Assembly: GCF_000737695.1 (NCBI RefSeq)
Contig: NZ_JPRM01000010.1
Coordinates: 1 to 64,000 of the forward strand
Reading direction: 5' to 3'
Source of the DNA: Flavobacterium hydatis
Lineage (GTDB): Bacteria; Bacteroidota; Bacteroidia; Flavobacteriales; Flavobacteriaceae
DNA length: 64,000 bases
The notes below the pieces were generated by a model. That model had not been told where the DNA came from and did no database searches. It was given only the letters and a program-made list of their open reading frames with translations. Position numbers and translations under genes: made by a program. Positions 9,352 through 18,527 of the stretch are shown piece after piece. How positions within the stretch are numbered: the stretch's first letter is position 1; the number at the start of each line of letters is the position of its first letter.

Positions 9352-11163
9352 ATGAGAGTAGAACCAGAATATGCAGCTGTTGGAACTTTTTTTACAAATA
9401 ACCCAATGTTTAGAGTGCCAAAGTATCAAAGAAGTTATGCATGGGAAATTTATGAAGTAGATGATTACGTAAAAGATCTATCAACTTGCTATGAAAAAAG
9501 AAAGGCTGGTACGCCAATAAATCATTTTTTTGGCGGAATGGTTAGTGTTGAAAAATCTGTTGTTGGAGTTGTTAGACAACACGAGTACGAATTGGTAGAT
9601 GGTCAACAAAGATTGTCAACATTTGTACTAACAATTGGAGCCTTAATATCTGTTTACAAAGAAATATTAGTAGAAGCAGTAAATCTTGCAGATACTGTTA
9701 ACGAAACAATTATAAATAGAAGAATAGATAGATTAACAAAAAGATTTATTGAGTTCGAACAAGAAGTAAATAGAGAGACCATAAATGTAGATGCATTAAT
9801 TATGTCTACAGCGGATGAACAATTTTTCAAAGATATTATAAGACAAAATAATCCGACATCATCAAGAGTGTCCCACGATAGAATTGAATTTGCCTACAAA
9901 AAACTTAGAGAAAAAATATTATCAACTATTAGTACAGCTTCAACATTAATAGAAAAAATTGATAATTTGGAAATATTTGAGCATATAATTGATGATGATT
10001 TCTCCATGATACATATCATTACTTACGATAAAAAAGAAGCTTATAAATTATTTCAAGTTTTAAATGATCGAGGTAAAAGTTTGACAGAGGGAGATTTATT
10101 ACGTGCCAAGACTTTAGAAATTTTAGAAAGCTATACCGCAAAGCAAGATTCTGCGGAAAGATTATGGGACGATATTTTAAAGGACCCTCCAAAAATAATT
10201 GATAATTATTTGAGGTGGATTTATTCTTCTCATAAAGGATCGAGAGCAGGTAGTAATACATTATTTGATGACTTCCTAAATCAATTTTATCCTCAGCATC
10301 TTCTTTCTGTAAACGCAACTAATGCACAAAAAATTTTAGATTCTACTTTATCTATACAAAAAGAAATAATAATATTAAGAAAATTATCCGAAGGTACCTG
10401 GCCGTTTCAATCGACAAATCCTATAACAGCTTGGGATAGAAACAGACTTACACTTTTAATTAGAGAATTAGGTTTTACTGTAACTATTCCATTATTACTT
10501 TCATGTTATTTATTAGGTGAAAGAAAATTTTCGGATATAGTTCAAATTTTAGAGAAATTTTTATTTAGATATAAAACAGTCTCTAACGAGCACATAGAAG
10601 CGGTGGTCACAATCTTTCACGCTCAGTCTGTTTTAATAAGGGCAAACCCTACAACATATAATGTTAATACTTTAAAAATCGCATTACGAGCATTACTTAC
10701 TTCAAGAGTTAATGATGTTCACTTTAAAAGTTCTTTGGACACTATGTCTTATAAAGAGGGAGGTGGTAACAAGCCTTTAAAATATTTTTTAATGACTTTA
10801 GAACATTATAAAAGATGGTATAATGCAGGAGCAACTGGAGTACCTATCTGTAATGACAAAACTAGGGTTTATGATTTCTCAAGTACAACAATAGAACATG
10901 TATATCCAAGAAATGCACATGGAGCAGTTATTAATACATCTTTGGAACCATTTAAAAATGAGATTGAAAATTTAACTTTTATGGGGCCTACTGATAATGT
11001 AGCTGGTGGAAATGATGATTTTGCTACAAAAAAACCAATCTTTTCAGCTTCATCAGTTAGTTTAAATATTGATATTGGTAATATGACTCAATGGACAAAT
11101 ACTGAACTATCTTCAAGAAAAAATTTATTAAAAGATATGGCTTGTAAAATATTTACAATATAA
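9352..11163 (+). CDS. DUF262/DUF1524 nuclease, GmrSD/SspE-like
   Basis: A 603-residue fused restriction protein. The N-terminal DUF262 domain shows YQRSYAW (residues 25-31) and LVDGQQRLST with the DGQQR motif (83-87), the NTP-handling loop of this family; FQVLNDRG follows near residue 235. The C-terminal DUF1524 His-Me nuclease domain shows IEHVYP (514-519) and an ENLTFM segment near 540. The same architecture occurs in type IV enzymes such as GmrSD and in SspE, the effector of the Ssp phosphorothioation system. The frame extends upstream to a TTG at 9319, but the ATG at 9352 fits better. Its stop overlaps the next start by one base. Confidence 0.85.
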   Translation: MRVEPEYAAVGTFFTNNPMFRVPKYQRSYAWEIYEVDDYVKDLSTCYEKRKAGTPINHFFGGMVSVEKSVVGVVRQHEYELVDGQQRLSTFVLTIGALISVYKEILVEAVNLADTVNETIINRRIDRLTKRFIEFEQEVNRETINVDALIMSTADEQFFKDIIRQNNPTSSRVSHDRIEFAYKKLREKILSTISTASTLIEKIDNLEIFEHIIDDDFSMIHIITYDKKEAYKLFQVLNDRGKSLTEGDLLRAKTLEILESYTAKQDSAERLWDDILKDPPKIIDNYLRWIYSSHKGSRAGSNTLFDDFLNQFYPQHLLSVNATNAQKILDSTLSIQKEIIILRKLSEGTWPFQSTNPITAWDRNRLTLLIRELGFTVTIPLLLSCYLLGERKFSDIVQILEKFLFRYKTVSNEHIEAVVTIFHAQSVLIRANPTTYNVNTLKIALRALLTSRVNDVHFKSSLDTMSYKEGGGNKPLKYFLMTLEHYKRWYNAGATGVPICNDKTRVYDFSSTTIEHVYPRNAHGAVINTSLEPFKNEIENLTFMGPTDNVAGGNDDFATKKPIFSASSVSLNIDIGNMTQWTNTELSSRKNLLKDMACKIFTI

Positions 11164-12251
11164 TGAATGAGTTTTCCTTTGAAAAAGAAATTGTAAAAGT
11201 TTTTCAAAGTACTACCAATAGTTATAAATATTATTGGTGGTACTCTGTGTTGCAATTAATAAAAAATAAGGAGAGAAAAAATTTTAAATTTGATGAGCTA
11301 GCTATACAGATGATTGTACTTGCATGGTATCCAGTAAACTATTACAAATTGTCTTTAGGAAAACAAGATCAATTAGCTAAATATATTATTGAGATTAAAA
11401 ATAATTTTAGTGAATTAAATGATGATATCAGTGAAGAGGACTTATTATTATTTTTAAGGTACAATAAAGAGCGAAGAATATTAAAAGAAATTCTTAGCAA
11501 GTTAATTAAATATGTTCCTTATAGATTTGTTAGGCCTTGGTTTAATGAAACTATTGGAATTGATGATAGTAAGGTCAACAATTTCATTATTTTATTACAA
11601 AGTACACCTAATAGACAAGCTCCTTATTTAATCGATACTGAAGCAAATGAGATTGTTTTGAATCCGAAATGGTTTGAGTGGATTTATTCAAATATAAAGA
11701 TCATACAAAGTTTTACTTTATTTGAGTTGTTCAAATATGTTGAAAAAAATAATCCATACGTAACCAATATATCTTTAAAGCTATTCAAACCCCAAACAAG
11801 AAAACTATCAGAACCAACAAAATTGTGGAAAAACTTTATAGAAATAAAAGGATTTGAAAACAAATCAGTTTTTGAAAATAAGCCTCTACTTACTTTGAAA
11901 AATTTTTGTATAGATCATTATTTACCCTGGTCTCTAGTTACACATGATAAACTATGGAACTTGCATCCTATAGAAAAAGTAGTAAATAGTTCCAAGAGTA
12001 ATAAGATTGCAGATAGTAAGTATTTAGGCAATTTTACTGATCTGCAATTCAACTTTATTCATCATATTTCATCTCTAAATCCTAAATACTTAGAAGATTA
12101 CTTTACTTTGTTTTCAATAAATAAAACAGAACTTTTGAGTATCCCAAGCTTTAGGTTTACAGAATTACTTAGTACAAAAATTGCAGTCGAAATTGAGCTC
12201 GCCAACAATCTAGGATATTATACTAAATGGTCATACTTAATCCAAGATTAA
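11163..12251 (+). CDS. HNH endonuclease domain protein
   Basis: A 362-residue protein whose C-terminal half holds an HNH motif: CIDHYLPW from residue 249 (catalytic DH at 251-252), then WNLHP and a VNSSKSNK segment near 273-280. The N-terminal ~240 residues are helical and unrecognised. It starts inside the stop of the DUF262 gene (TAATG at 11161-11165), so the two are co-translated and likely co-function. The last 29 bases overlap the 3' end of dndE on the other strand. It is probably a DNA nuclease partner of the phosphorothioation locus; its target is unknown. Confidence 0.8.
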   Translation: MNEFSFEKEIVKVFQSTTNSYKYYWWYSVLQLIKNKERKNFKFDELAIQMIVLAWYPVNYYKLSLGKQDQLAKYIIEIKNNFSELNDDISEEDLLLFLRYNKERRILKEILSKLIKYVPYRFVRPWFNETIGIDDSKVNNFIILLQSTPNRQAPYLIDTEANEIVLNPKWFEWIYSNIKIIQSFTLFELFKYVEKNNPYVTNISLKLFKPQTRKLSEPTKLWKNFIEIKGFENKSVFENKPLLTLKNFCIDHYLPWSLVTHDKLWNLHPIEKVVNSSKSNKIADSKYLGNFTDLQFNFIHHISSLNPKYLEDYFTLFSINKTELLSIPSFRFTELLSTKIAVEIELANNLGYYTKWSYLIQD

Positions 12252-12618
12252 TCTTTTCTGTTAAAAAATCAAAACCATCAATGTTCGAACGATTATTTAC
12301 TTCTTCATTTAAAAGTTGTAGCCCTTCATCTACGTGCATTTTGATATAGCGACCTATATCTTTGTCTGTTTTGTATAAGCCATAATGTACACAAAGCAAT
12401 CCAAGGTAGATATCATAATAATCTCCAAAGAGCACCGATTTAGAATACTCCTTGCCTCCAGCATCTTTTATGTCATTTAAATCTAACTTTTTATCTTGGG
12501 AGAGAGAATATGTATAGGCAATTCTTGCTATCACATTTTCGGTTCCTAAACCCAACTTACGAGTCAGTAGCGCAACCACTTCTTTATTTTCTTTACTAGT
12601 TTTAATTTGCGTAAACAT
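12223..12618 (-). CDS. dndE: DNA sulfur modification protein DndE
   Basis: A 131-residue protein with the DndE pattern: a basic N-terminal region (LTRKLGLGTENVIARIAY), then KEYSKSVLFGDYYDIYLGLLC and an IKMHVDEGL helix. DndE is the small subunit that acts on nicked DNA during backbone sulfur insertion with DndC and DndD. It overlaps dndD by 17 bases and ends the dndC-dndD-dndE operon. Its 3' end overlaps the convergent HNH gene by 29 bases, an unusually compact junction between the modification and restriction halves. Confidence 0.9.
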   Translation of the reverse strand: MFTQIKTSKENKEVVALLTRKLGLGTENVIARIAYTYSLSQDKKLDLNDIKDAGGKEYSKSVLFGDYYDIYLGLLCVHYGLYKTDKDIGRYIKMHVDEGLQLLNEEVNNRSNIDGFDFLTEKINLGLSMTI

Positions 12619-14701
12619 CTTGCTCTTGTTTTAGGTGTGTAAATAATTGGTCTACTGCAAATGGTTTAAAGCTCGAACCGTTATTGTTGTTTTCGATAAC
12701 AAAAACCTTATTTACGTTCGGCTTTAAATAGTCATATTCCAATTCAGACAATTCCTTTTCCAAAAGCGGGAATAGTACCACTTGCTCTGATATTGCAGGG
12801 TAAAATTCTTTTATAATATTTTTAGAATGGTATTTGTCAAATTTCTGCAATGGACTATCAATGAAAACTGGAAATTTAATTCCGGACTCGTCTACTAATG
12901 CCTTCAACAAAGCTGTAGCGTACAACTGTTGTTCTCCTTTAGACAATGAATCCTTATCTATAATTTGATCACTTTTATCCAGCAAATCAATATCCATTAC
13001 ATCATCAATCACATTTACACGAATATTATGAATGAAATCACTTTTATGCATAATTTTTTTCAAACCGAGCATAATGGATTTTTGAAGAGAAAATTTCTTA
13101 TCTTCTTTTATTTTTAGTATTATCGAATTAATTTTTATTAATAGCTTCTCCGTTACTTCGTGTTTTTTCTGATCAGTATCCACCAATTTGAAATTCTTTT
13201 CGTATTCCGATAATACCTTTCTAACCGAGGCTAATCTAGTATGTAAACTTTCGTTTTCTTCAAGTAACTTACCCTTACTTAGTGTTAAAACAGTAATTCT
13301 GTCTTCTGCTTCCTTTTTCTCTTCTCGCAACTTTTGGGCTAAAGGATTGTCTTTTCTTGCTTCTGCCTGTTTAATTTGTTGATAAACCTTATTAAGATAA
13401 ATTCTATTGTTCTTCTCTTCTTGAACTACAGCGGTAAACTGGCTTGAAAACGCTCCTTTTATGTTATTATAAACAGCCTCAAAGTTTCGGAATTGCTCGG
13501 TGGTGTAATCTAAAAGTACCTTGTCTGAATTAATGCCTTGTTTCTCAGTTTGCTTCTGCGAAATGGTTTGTTTTAGCGCTTCCTGTACTTTAGATTTAGC
13601 ACTGCTATCTAAGTTTAAAGCATCTAGTTTTGCCAGTAAAACAATCGAAAATGAGTTCAATTCTTCATCTAAGAAGGTTTTATCAATCAACTTATTGTTT
13701 GCACTTTGTTCAGAAACCAATTGTTGTTTTAACTGTACTAATTTTTTTCCTGCAATTACCAATGGTGCAATATCCATTAGTTTTTTTAGCTTATTTTTAA
13801 TGTCTGCTGATTCATGTTTTAATTTATCTCTCTCTAACTTCATTTTTTGAAGTTCTTCTAAAGTGATTCCATTACCCTCACGAATTAACTTCTCTTGGAG
13901 ACCATCGCTAATAATTTTATGATTCCCAATTTCACGGTCAATATTTAATTGCTTGTCCTGATTGATTTCAATTAAACCATTTATCTCAGTTTCTGTATCT
14001 GTCAACTCAAATAATTTGGTTTGCTGTAGTGGGGAAGCACCGCTTCTACGAAGTTTTGTTAGCAACGTTTCCAAATTCTTTTTCAAGTCCTCATACTTCT
14101 TAATCCCTAACACCTCCGAATAGGCTTTACTTAAATTTTTTAGTTCTGATTTAGACTTAGCCTCAGCAAGCGAAACTATTTTTTCTGCATCAAAGAAGAA
14201 AAATTTGGCGATTTCACGTGGTAGAATAAAATCGTTAATAAAAACCTCAAAGCCCACCTCTTTAGTTAGCTCATTTTCTAGTCCATCAATGTAGATTTTT
14301 AAATCCTCCGAATCTTTCCGCAAGTCATACGATCTTTTGATAACTACAGATTTGCAAGGTATGGAAGGTATTAAAATGTCTTTTAATTCGATTTCAACGG
14401 ATACGACAGGACTACCTTTTCCAGTGTCTTCAAAGTGGGTTCTTACCTCCCTATTTAAAAGCGTTTTACTAAACTTCTCATAACCTCCGGCATTTTTAAT
14501 GTCTCTTTTATACTTGTCTTCCACTTCGCTCATCATCTTACCATAAAAAACCCAGATAAGAGATGTTAAAAATGTTGTTTTACCAAATCCATTTTTACCG
14601 GCAATTATGCTAATATTCTTAGAAGCGTTTGGAGTAAAAATTATCTCATTTTCATCTTTGTAAATTCTAAAGTTTTGGAATTTTATTTTATTGATTTTCA
14701 T
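12602..14701 (-). CDS. dndD: DNA sulfur modification protein DndD (SMC-like ATPase)
   Basis: A 699-residue ABC/SMC-type ATPase. Walker A GKNGFGKTT lies at residues 35-43, a long coiled coil fills the middle (roughly 200-510), and the C-terminal lobe carries the signature SKGEQQ (587-592) and Walker B PVFIDSP (611-617). DndD supplies ATP hydrolysis for phosphorothioation together with DndC and DndE. Start and stop overlap the neighbours by 4 and 17 bases, showing one translational unit. Confidence 0.93.
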   Translation of the reverse strand: MKINKIKFQNFRIYKDENEIIFTPNASKNISIIAGKNGFGKTTFLTSLIWVFYGKMMSEVEDKYKRDIKNAGGYEKFSKTLLNREVRTHFEDTGKGSPVVSVEIELKDILIPSIPCKSVVIKRSYDLRKDSEDLKIYIDGLENELTKEVGFEVFINDFILPREIAKFFFFDAEKIVSLAEAKSKSELKNLSKAYSEVLGIKKYEDLKKNLETLLTKLRRSGASPLQQTKLFELTDTETEINGLIEINQDKQLNIDREIGNHKIISDGLQEKLIREGNGITLEELQKMKLERDKLKHESADIKNKLKKLMDIAPLVIAGKKLVQLKQQLVSEQSANNKLIDKTFLDEELNSFSIVLLAKLDALNLDSSAKSKVQEALKQTISQKQTEKQGINSDKVLLDYTTEQFRNFEAVYNNIKGAFSSQFTAVVQEEKNNRIYLNKVYQQIKQAEARKDNPLAQKLREEKKEAEDRITVLTLSKGKLLEENESLHTRLASVRKVLSEYEKNFKLVDTDQKKHEVTEKLLIKINSIILKIKEDKKFSLQKSIMLGLKKIMHKSDFIHNIRVNVIDDVMDIDLLDKSDQIIDKDSLSKGEQQLYATALLKALVDESGIKFPVFIDSPLQKFDKYHSKNIIKEFYPAISEQVVLFPLLEKELSELEYDYLKPNVNKVFVIENNNNGSSFKPFAVDQLFTHLKQEQDVYAN

Positions 14702-16062
14702 AGCTCATTTTCATTTACAAAACTTTCAATTCTTTTTTCGACATCATTGTGAAGTCCATATTTAGAAATCATTAGAGTTTTGGTTTCTTGTAAAGAAATC
14801 AAATTATCAATTAAATGGTAATAATCTGGTTCATCCTCACATACTTCTCTCAATATTCTTCGCTCAGTGTCATCAAGCGATTTAATATTGTTGGTACTGA
14901 TTTCTTTATTATAAATTTCTTTATACAAATCTCCTACAGTATGATCAAAATATCCATCCCTATTCCAAGTTACTTGAATAGCAATAAGTTCCTGATTATT
15001 AATCAGTGTAATATGAGGTCTTTCCTTTTGAATATCTTTTTGAACCAATAATAAATCTCTCAATATTTGGTATCTGTATTCTGCAGTATAATTACCGTTA
15101 TAAGTACCGTCGTCCCTTACTGCTTCTTGACCATTTCGTCTAGTATCTGATCTGTTTTCAGAGATATTTCTTCCCTCAACCAACCTATTTCTAAATTCCA
15201 ACAAAGGGTGCATCCAATTCTGACCATTGTTAACTAAAGACGACATCGATTTGTCATTTTTAACAACTGTACAAGTCCAGCAGCCGAAGCGACTTTGCCC
15301 ACAGGAAGTGTGCTCTTTATTCACTACTACCGTTGGACATTCATAATCATCAGCACTGGCGTCGGCATATATTTTAAAAAGGATTGAATTATCAAAACCC
15401 CAGGGAGTTTTTACAGCATTAATAATATACCATATCTCATCTACAATCATTTCTTTAATTGGAGCGTAAACATATGTATTTGCTGTAGTTTGATGCTTTG
15501 ATAATCTACTTCCTGTTACCTCATGTTTTCTGATAGATCGCTCTCTGGTTGCACTTTCATCATAACGTGTTCCTAATAAAACAATAGCTTCTCCCTTTTC
15601 ATCTATCTGCTCTAATAAAAAATTGGAAGTTGGTCTTATTTTTAGTTTATCTGTACACCATCTAAAAGCATTATTTGGTACCGGATATCCTTTACCAATA
15701 ACATTAGTCCAAAAAGTTTCCTCAAGTTTAGGTGTTGTTTTTTGAACAAATATTGGCAGATCTTGATCTCTTGCAGCTTCAGTAATTTTTACTAAAACAT
15801 CTTCCACATAGTTTGCAATAATTGGGTTTTCAACCATTGTATCGTTGCATACTACATAAATCTTTCTTTTTAACTGAAAAGGAAATGGCAAGTCCTCTCG
15901 TATTCTTTGTAGTGCAATCCAAACAAGCATTAGTAAAACAGTTGAATCTTTACCACCACTAAATCCAATTATCCACGGTCTGTCTGATTGATCTGCATAA
16001 GCATATTGATCAATAATTTCGGCTATTATTCCCTCAACTTTTTTATTTTTTATGGGTGTCAT
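14698..16062 (-). CDS. dndC: DNA phosphorothioation sulfurtransferase DndC
   Basis: A 454-residue PAPS-reductase/ATP-pyrophosphatase family enzyme. The nucleotide loop SGGKDS is at residues 35-40. WC at 135-136 and a cysteine cluster at C242, C254, C261 and C264 (CGQSRFGCWTC) fit the iron-sulfur binding cysteines of DndC. It receives sulfur from a cysteine desulfurase and activates it for insertion into the DNA backbone. No DndA is encoded here, so a host IscS-type enzyme would have to supply sulfur. It is the first gene of the minus-strand operon, and no dndB precedes it. Confidence 0.92.
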   Translation of the reverse strand: MTPIKNKKVEGIIAEIIDQYAYADQSDRPWIIGFSGGKDSTVLLMLVWIALQRIREDLPFPFQLKRKIYVVCNDTMVENPIIANYVEDVLVKITEAARDQDLPIFVQKTTPKLEETFWTNVIGKGYPVPNNAFRWCTDKLKIRPTSNFLLEQIDEKGEAIVLLGTRYDESATRERSIRKHEVTGSRLSKHQTTANTYVYAPIKEMIVDEIWYIINAVKTPWGFDNSILFKIYADASADDYECPTVVVNKEHTSCGQSRFGCWTCTVVKNDKSMSSLVNNGQNWMHPLLEFRNRLVEGRNISENRSDTRRNGQEAVRDDGTYNGNYTAEYRYQILRDLLLVQKDIQKERPHITLINNQELIAIQVTWNRDGYFDHTVGDLYKEIYNKEISTNNIKSLDDTERRILREVCEDEPDYYHLIDNLISLQETKTLMISKYGLHNDVEKRIESFVNENEL

Positions 16063-16114
16063 TAGAAGTATTTAAGTCTCTTTAAAAGTAGAGAATTGTA
16101 GACATATTTTTCTG

Positions 16115-16122
16115 CAAATCTA
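16115..16122 (-). promoter_or_regulatory. candidate -7 box for dndCDE
   Basis: On the minus strand TAGATTTG matches the Bacteroidetes -7 consensus TAnnTTTG exactly, 53 bases before the dndC start codon. I see no clear -33 TTG at the expected spacing, so this is a partial promoter match. Confidence 0.4.
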
Positions 16123-16769
16123 CTCTTATTTATAAACATTTATTTTACTTTAAGAATATTTTATTTTCCCCCTTTAGCCTATGATTTTACTCATATTGTA
16201 AATAGGCAATTCAAGTATACTGTTGAAAACCCTAGTTGAAATCGATAACTTATTGGTAATGATGGCAGTTAAGGGGAAATGCCAGATTTCAAAAATGATG
16301 CTACGATACTTATCCAAATAATAAAGTAGACTTAAATATTTCTGTAAGATTTAACTCTATTTTCATAAGTAAGGTTTGTTATTTAGTCACACCTAAATTT
16401 ATCTACTATAAACCTTATTGCTTCCCTTCATTTTTTTTATCAAGAAACCAGTATGCTTTTGTCTCATTTCAGCAGCAAAGGTATTTCCGTGTCCTTAACG
16501 CAACAGCAAGGCCAGGCCCTTCAGGTTTGATAAAAAATCTCCACCCATCCGGGTTGTATTTTTTGTCAAAACCTTGCTATTGCTAAACACTAACCTTTTT
16601 ATGCTCCTGAAACGAAACATAGCATACTCCGGCTCTTTAGACGAATAAAAAAAATGTCAGCAATGAGAAATAAAATATTAAAAATGGATTTGATGAAACA
16701 AAACAGCACCTCCTCTCATTGCCGAATAAAATTTCAAAAAAAAAAGAATCACTAAAAATCGTAGAAATT
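16123..16769. other. non-coding junction between the Dnd island and the ICE backbone
   Basis: About 650 bases without a convincing gene. Base composition shifts from the AT-rich island to the more balanced ICE backbone around 16440-16500. The right part holds the inverted repeat described at 16505-16578. The left part is AT-rich and holds the dndC leader. Confidence 0.5.
16505..16578. repeat. long imperfect inverted repeat upstream of ssb
   Basis: AGCAAGG (16505-16511) pairs with CCTTGCT (16572-16578). Inside it, AGGTTTGATAAAAAAT (from 16523) is nearly complementary to ATTTTTTGTCAAAACCT (ending 16573). The two pairings compete for the right arm. The loop holds CCACCCATCCGGG. It could be an RNA leader structure or a protein-binding site for the maintenance operon. 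Confidence 0.5.
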
Positions 16770-17147
16770 ATGAACATCACAGGAAGAGTGACAGCGGATG
16801 CGCAGGTACGCAACGTGTCGAACAGTAAAACAGTAGTAAACTTTTCGGTAGCCATCAACGACAGCTACAAAAACAAAGCGGGCGAACGCATAGAGCAGAC
16901 AACGTATTTCGACTGCGCCTATTGGCTTAGTCCAAAAGTAGCGCAGATACTCACAAAAGGCACGGTGGTAGAACTTACTGGCAAAGTGAGCGCAAGGGCT
17001 TGGACAGGCAGTGACGGACAACCGCACGCAGGACTGAACTTCAATACCTCGCAAATCAAACTGCACGGGGGCGGTAAAAAATCCGAAGCGGTACAGGCTC
17101 CTACAGGAAACAATACTGAGGATACAAAGGACGACCTACCATTTTAA
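16770..17147 (+). CDS. ssb: single-stranded DNA-binding protein
   Basis: A 125-residue OB-fold SSB: MNITGRVTADAQVR at the start, VNFSVAIND, TTYFDCAYW and VELTGKVSARAW in the core, and the acidic tail DDLPF at the C terminus, which recruits partner proteins. The open frame extends upstream to 16719, but the ATG at 16770 begins the conserved domain. ICE-encoded SSBs protect the transferred strand. It opens the maintenance operon that runs to the ThiF gene. Confidence 0.92.
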   Translation: MNITGRVTADAQVRNVSNSKTVVNFSVAINDSYKNKAGERIEQTTYFDCAYWLSPKVAQILTKGTVVELTGKVSARAWTGSDGQPHAGLNFNTSQIKLHGGGKKSEAVQAPTGNNTEDTKDDLPF

Positions 17148-17191
17148 CAACTAGAACCTAAGTAATTTAAACAATTTAAAATTTTAAAATC

Positions 17192-18265
17192 ATGGCACAT
17201 AATATCAATTTTAACAGCGAAACAGGACGTTATTCATTCTTTAGTGTAAAGGAAAAAGCGTGGCACGGACTAGGGCAAATTGTAGAGCAATACCCAACAA
17301 GCGAGGAAGCTATCAAATTTGCAGGGTTAGATTACGAAGTCGTTAAAAGTCCGCTATTTACCAAAGGTTCGGGTATTATTCAAACGGCTGACAGTATCGA
17401 GATTGGCAGTAACGAATTGGAAGTCCCTAACTATTTTGCCAATATACGCACGGATAACAATGCAGTATTGGGTGTGGTAGGCAAAGACTATCATATCGTG
17501 CAGAACCGTGAAGCATTTAATTTCTTTGATGCAATTGTAGGCGGTGGAGAGGGAATACTATATGAAACCGCAGGAGCGCTGGGTAATGGGGAACGCATAT
17601 TTATCACAGCCAAACTGCCCGACTATATCCGAGTTGGAAATGGCGATGATGTAACCGAAAAATTCATTTTCCTGACCACTTCGCACGATGGTAGCGGAAG
17701 TATCACAGCCGCTTTTACGCCTATTCGTATCGTATGCCAAAACACGCTTAACGCCTCCTTACGCAGTATGACTAATGTAGTGCGTATCAAACACACTTCG
17801 GGAGCAAAACAGCGTATTGAGAACGCTCACAAGATTATGGGTTTAGCCAACACCTTGAGCATCCAGTTAGAGAATATTTTCAATGAATGGGCAAAAGTAA
17901 AGGTAACAGACAAGGAAGTGAGAAAGCTAATCCAATTGGCACTTTGTCCCAATAAAGAAACTTTCGATTTACTAAAAAAAGGTGCGGAAGATGAAATTTC
18001 CACCATATTCAAAAATACCGTTGAGGATGCCTTTGCGTATGCTATGACAAGCGACACACAGCAGATGGACACTACCAAAGGCACATTGTTCGGAGCATAT
18101 AACGCTGTTACAGGCTACTATCAGAATGTACGCAAATACAAAGATGATGAAGCCAAGTTACAGAGCATTGTTTTGGGCGGTACTGCTCAACTCAAATCAC
18201 AAAAGGCATTTGAATTGTGTACAGGCTTTGCCTTGGATGGTGCAGAAGTCTTAAACTTTAATTAG
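17192..18265 (+). CDS. DUF932 (phage/plasmid-like) protein
   Basis: A 357-residue protein recognised as the DUF932 / phage-plasmid-like family, with the family-typical N-terminal WHGLG and a central ITAAFTPIRIVCQNTL segment. Its biochemical role is unknown, but it is a regular member of Bacteroidetes ICE maintenance regions. It follows ssb by 44 bases. The PRTRC genes downstream point to a shared operon. Confidence 0.85.
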   Translation: MAHNINFNSETGRYSFFSVKEKAWHGLGQIVEQYPTSEEAIKFAGLDYEVVKSPLFTKGSGIIQTADSIEIGSNELEVPNYFANIRTDNNAVLGVVGKDYHIVQNREAFNFFDAIVGGGEGILYETAGALGNGERIFITAKLPDYIRVGNGDDVTEKFIFLTTSHDGSGSITAAFTPIRIVCQNTLNASLRSMTNVVRIKHTSGAKQRIENAHKIMGLANTLSIQLENIFNEWAKVKVTDKEVRKLIQLALCPNKETFDLLKKGAEDEISTIFKNTVEDAFAYAMTSDTQQMDTTKGTLFGAYNAVTGYYQNVRKYKDDEAKLQSIVLGGTAQLKSQKAFELCTGFALDGAEVLNFN

Positions 18266-18274
18266 ATAACCAAT

Positions 18275-18300
18275 GGCTACCGCTTTAATCGGTGGTAGCC
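18275..18300 (+). terminator. hairpin after the DUF932 gene
   Basis: GGCTACC (18275-18281) pairs with GGTAGCC (18294-18300) around a short loop, just 9 bases after the DUF932 stop. No T run follows, so it is more likely an attenuator or mRNA-processing hairpin than a strong terminator. Confidence 0.4.
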
Positions 18301-18318
18301 TGTTATAAATTAACTGAT

Positions 18319-18516
18319 ATGAAAGCAAAATCAATAGACGAAGCTAAAAGTATGGCTAAATCACAAAGCCTTGAAACGAAGTACAAAGACGAGGCTGTAT
18401 ATATCATTTATTGCAATAGAACGGAGTATTTCTATATAGATAATAATTGCATTTTAAGGAATTGGGAACAGCTTACAGGCTATTATGAGAACGGAGTTTT
18501 TACCGCTGAAAACTGA
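18319..18516 (+). CDS. small hypothetical ICE protein
   Basis: A 65-residue protein starting MKAKSIDEAKSM. The frame opens earlier at 18292, but the ATG at 18319 lies after the hairpin and fits better. It has an aromatic-rich middle (YIIYCNRTEYFYID) and no motif I recognise. It sits between the DUF932 gene and another small protein, all on the plus strand, and probably belongs to the maintenance operon. Confidence 0.6.
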   Translation: MKAKSIDEAKSMAKSQSLETKYKDEAVYIIYCNRTEYFYIDNNCILRNWEQLTGYYENGVFTAEN

Positions 18517-18527
18517 ATGACAAAGTT

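Noticed and set aside
17192..18265. A prophage
   Set aside because: The DUF932 family carries a phage/plasmid label, but no capsid, tail, terminase or lysis gene is present and the neighbours are ICE genes.
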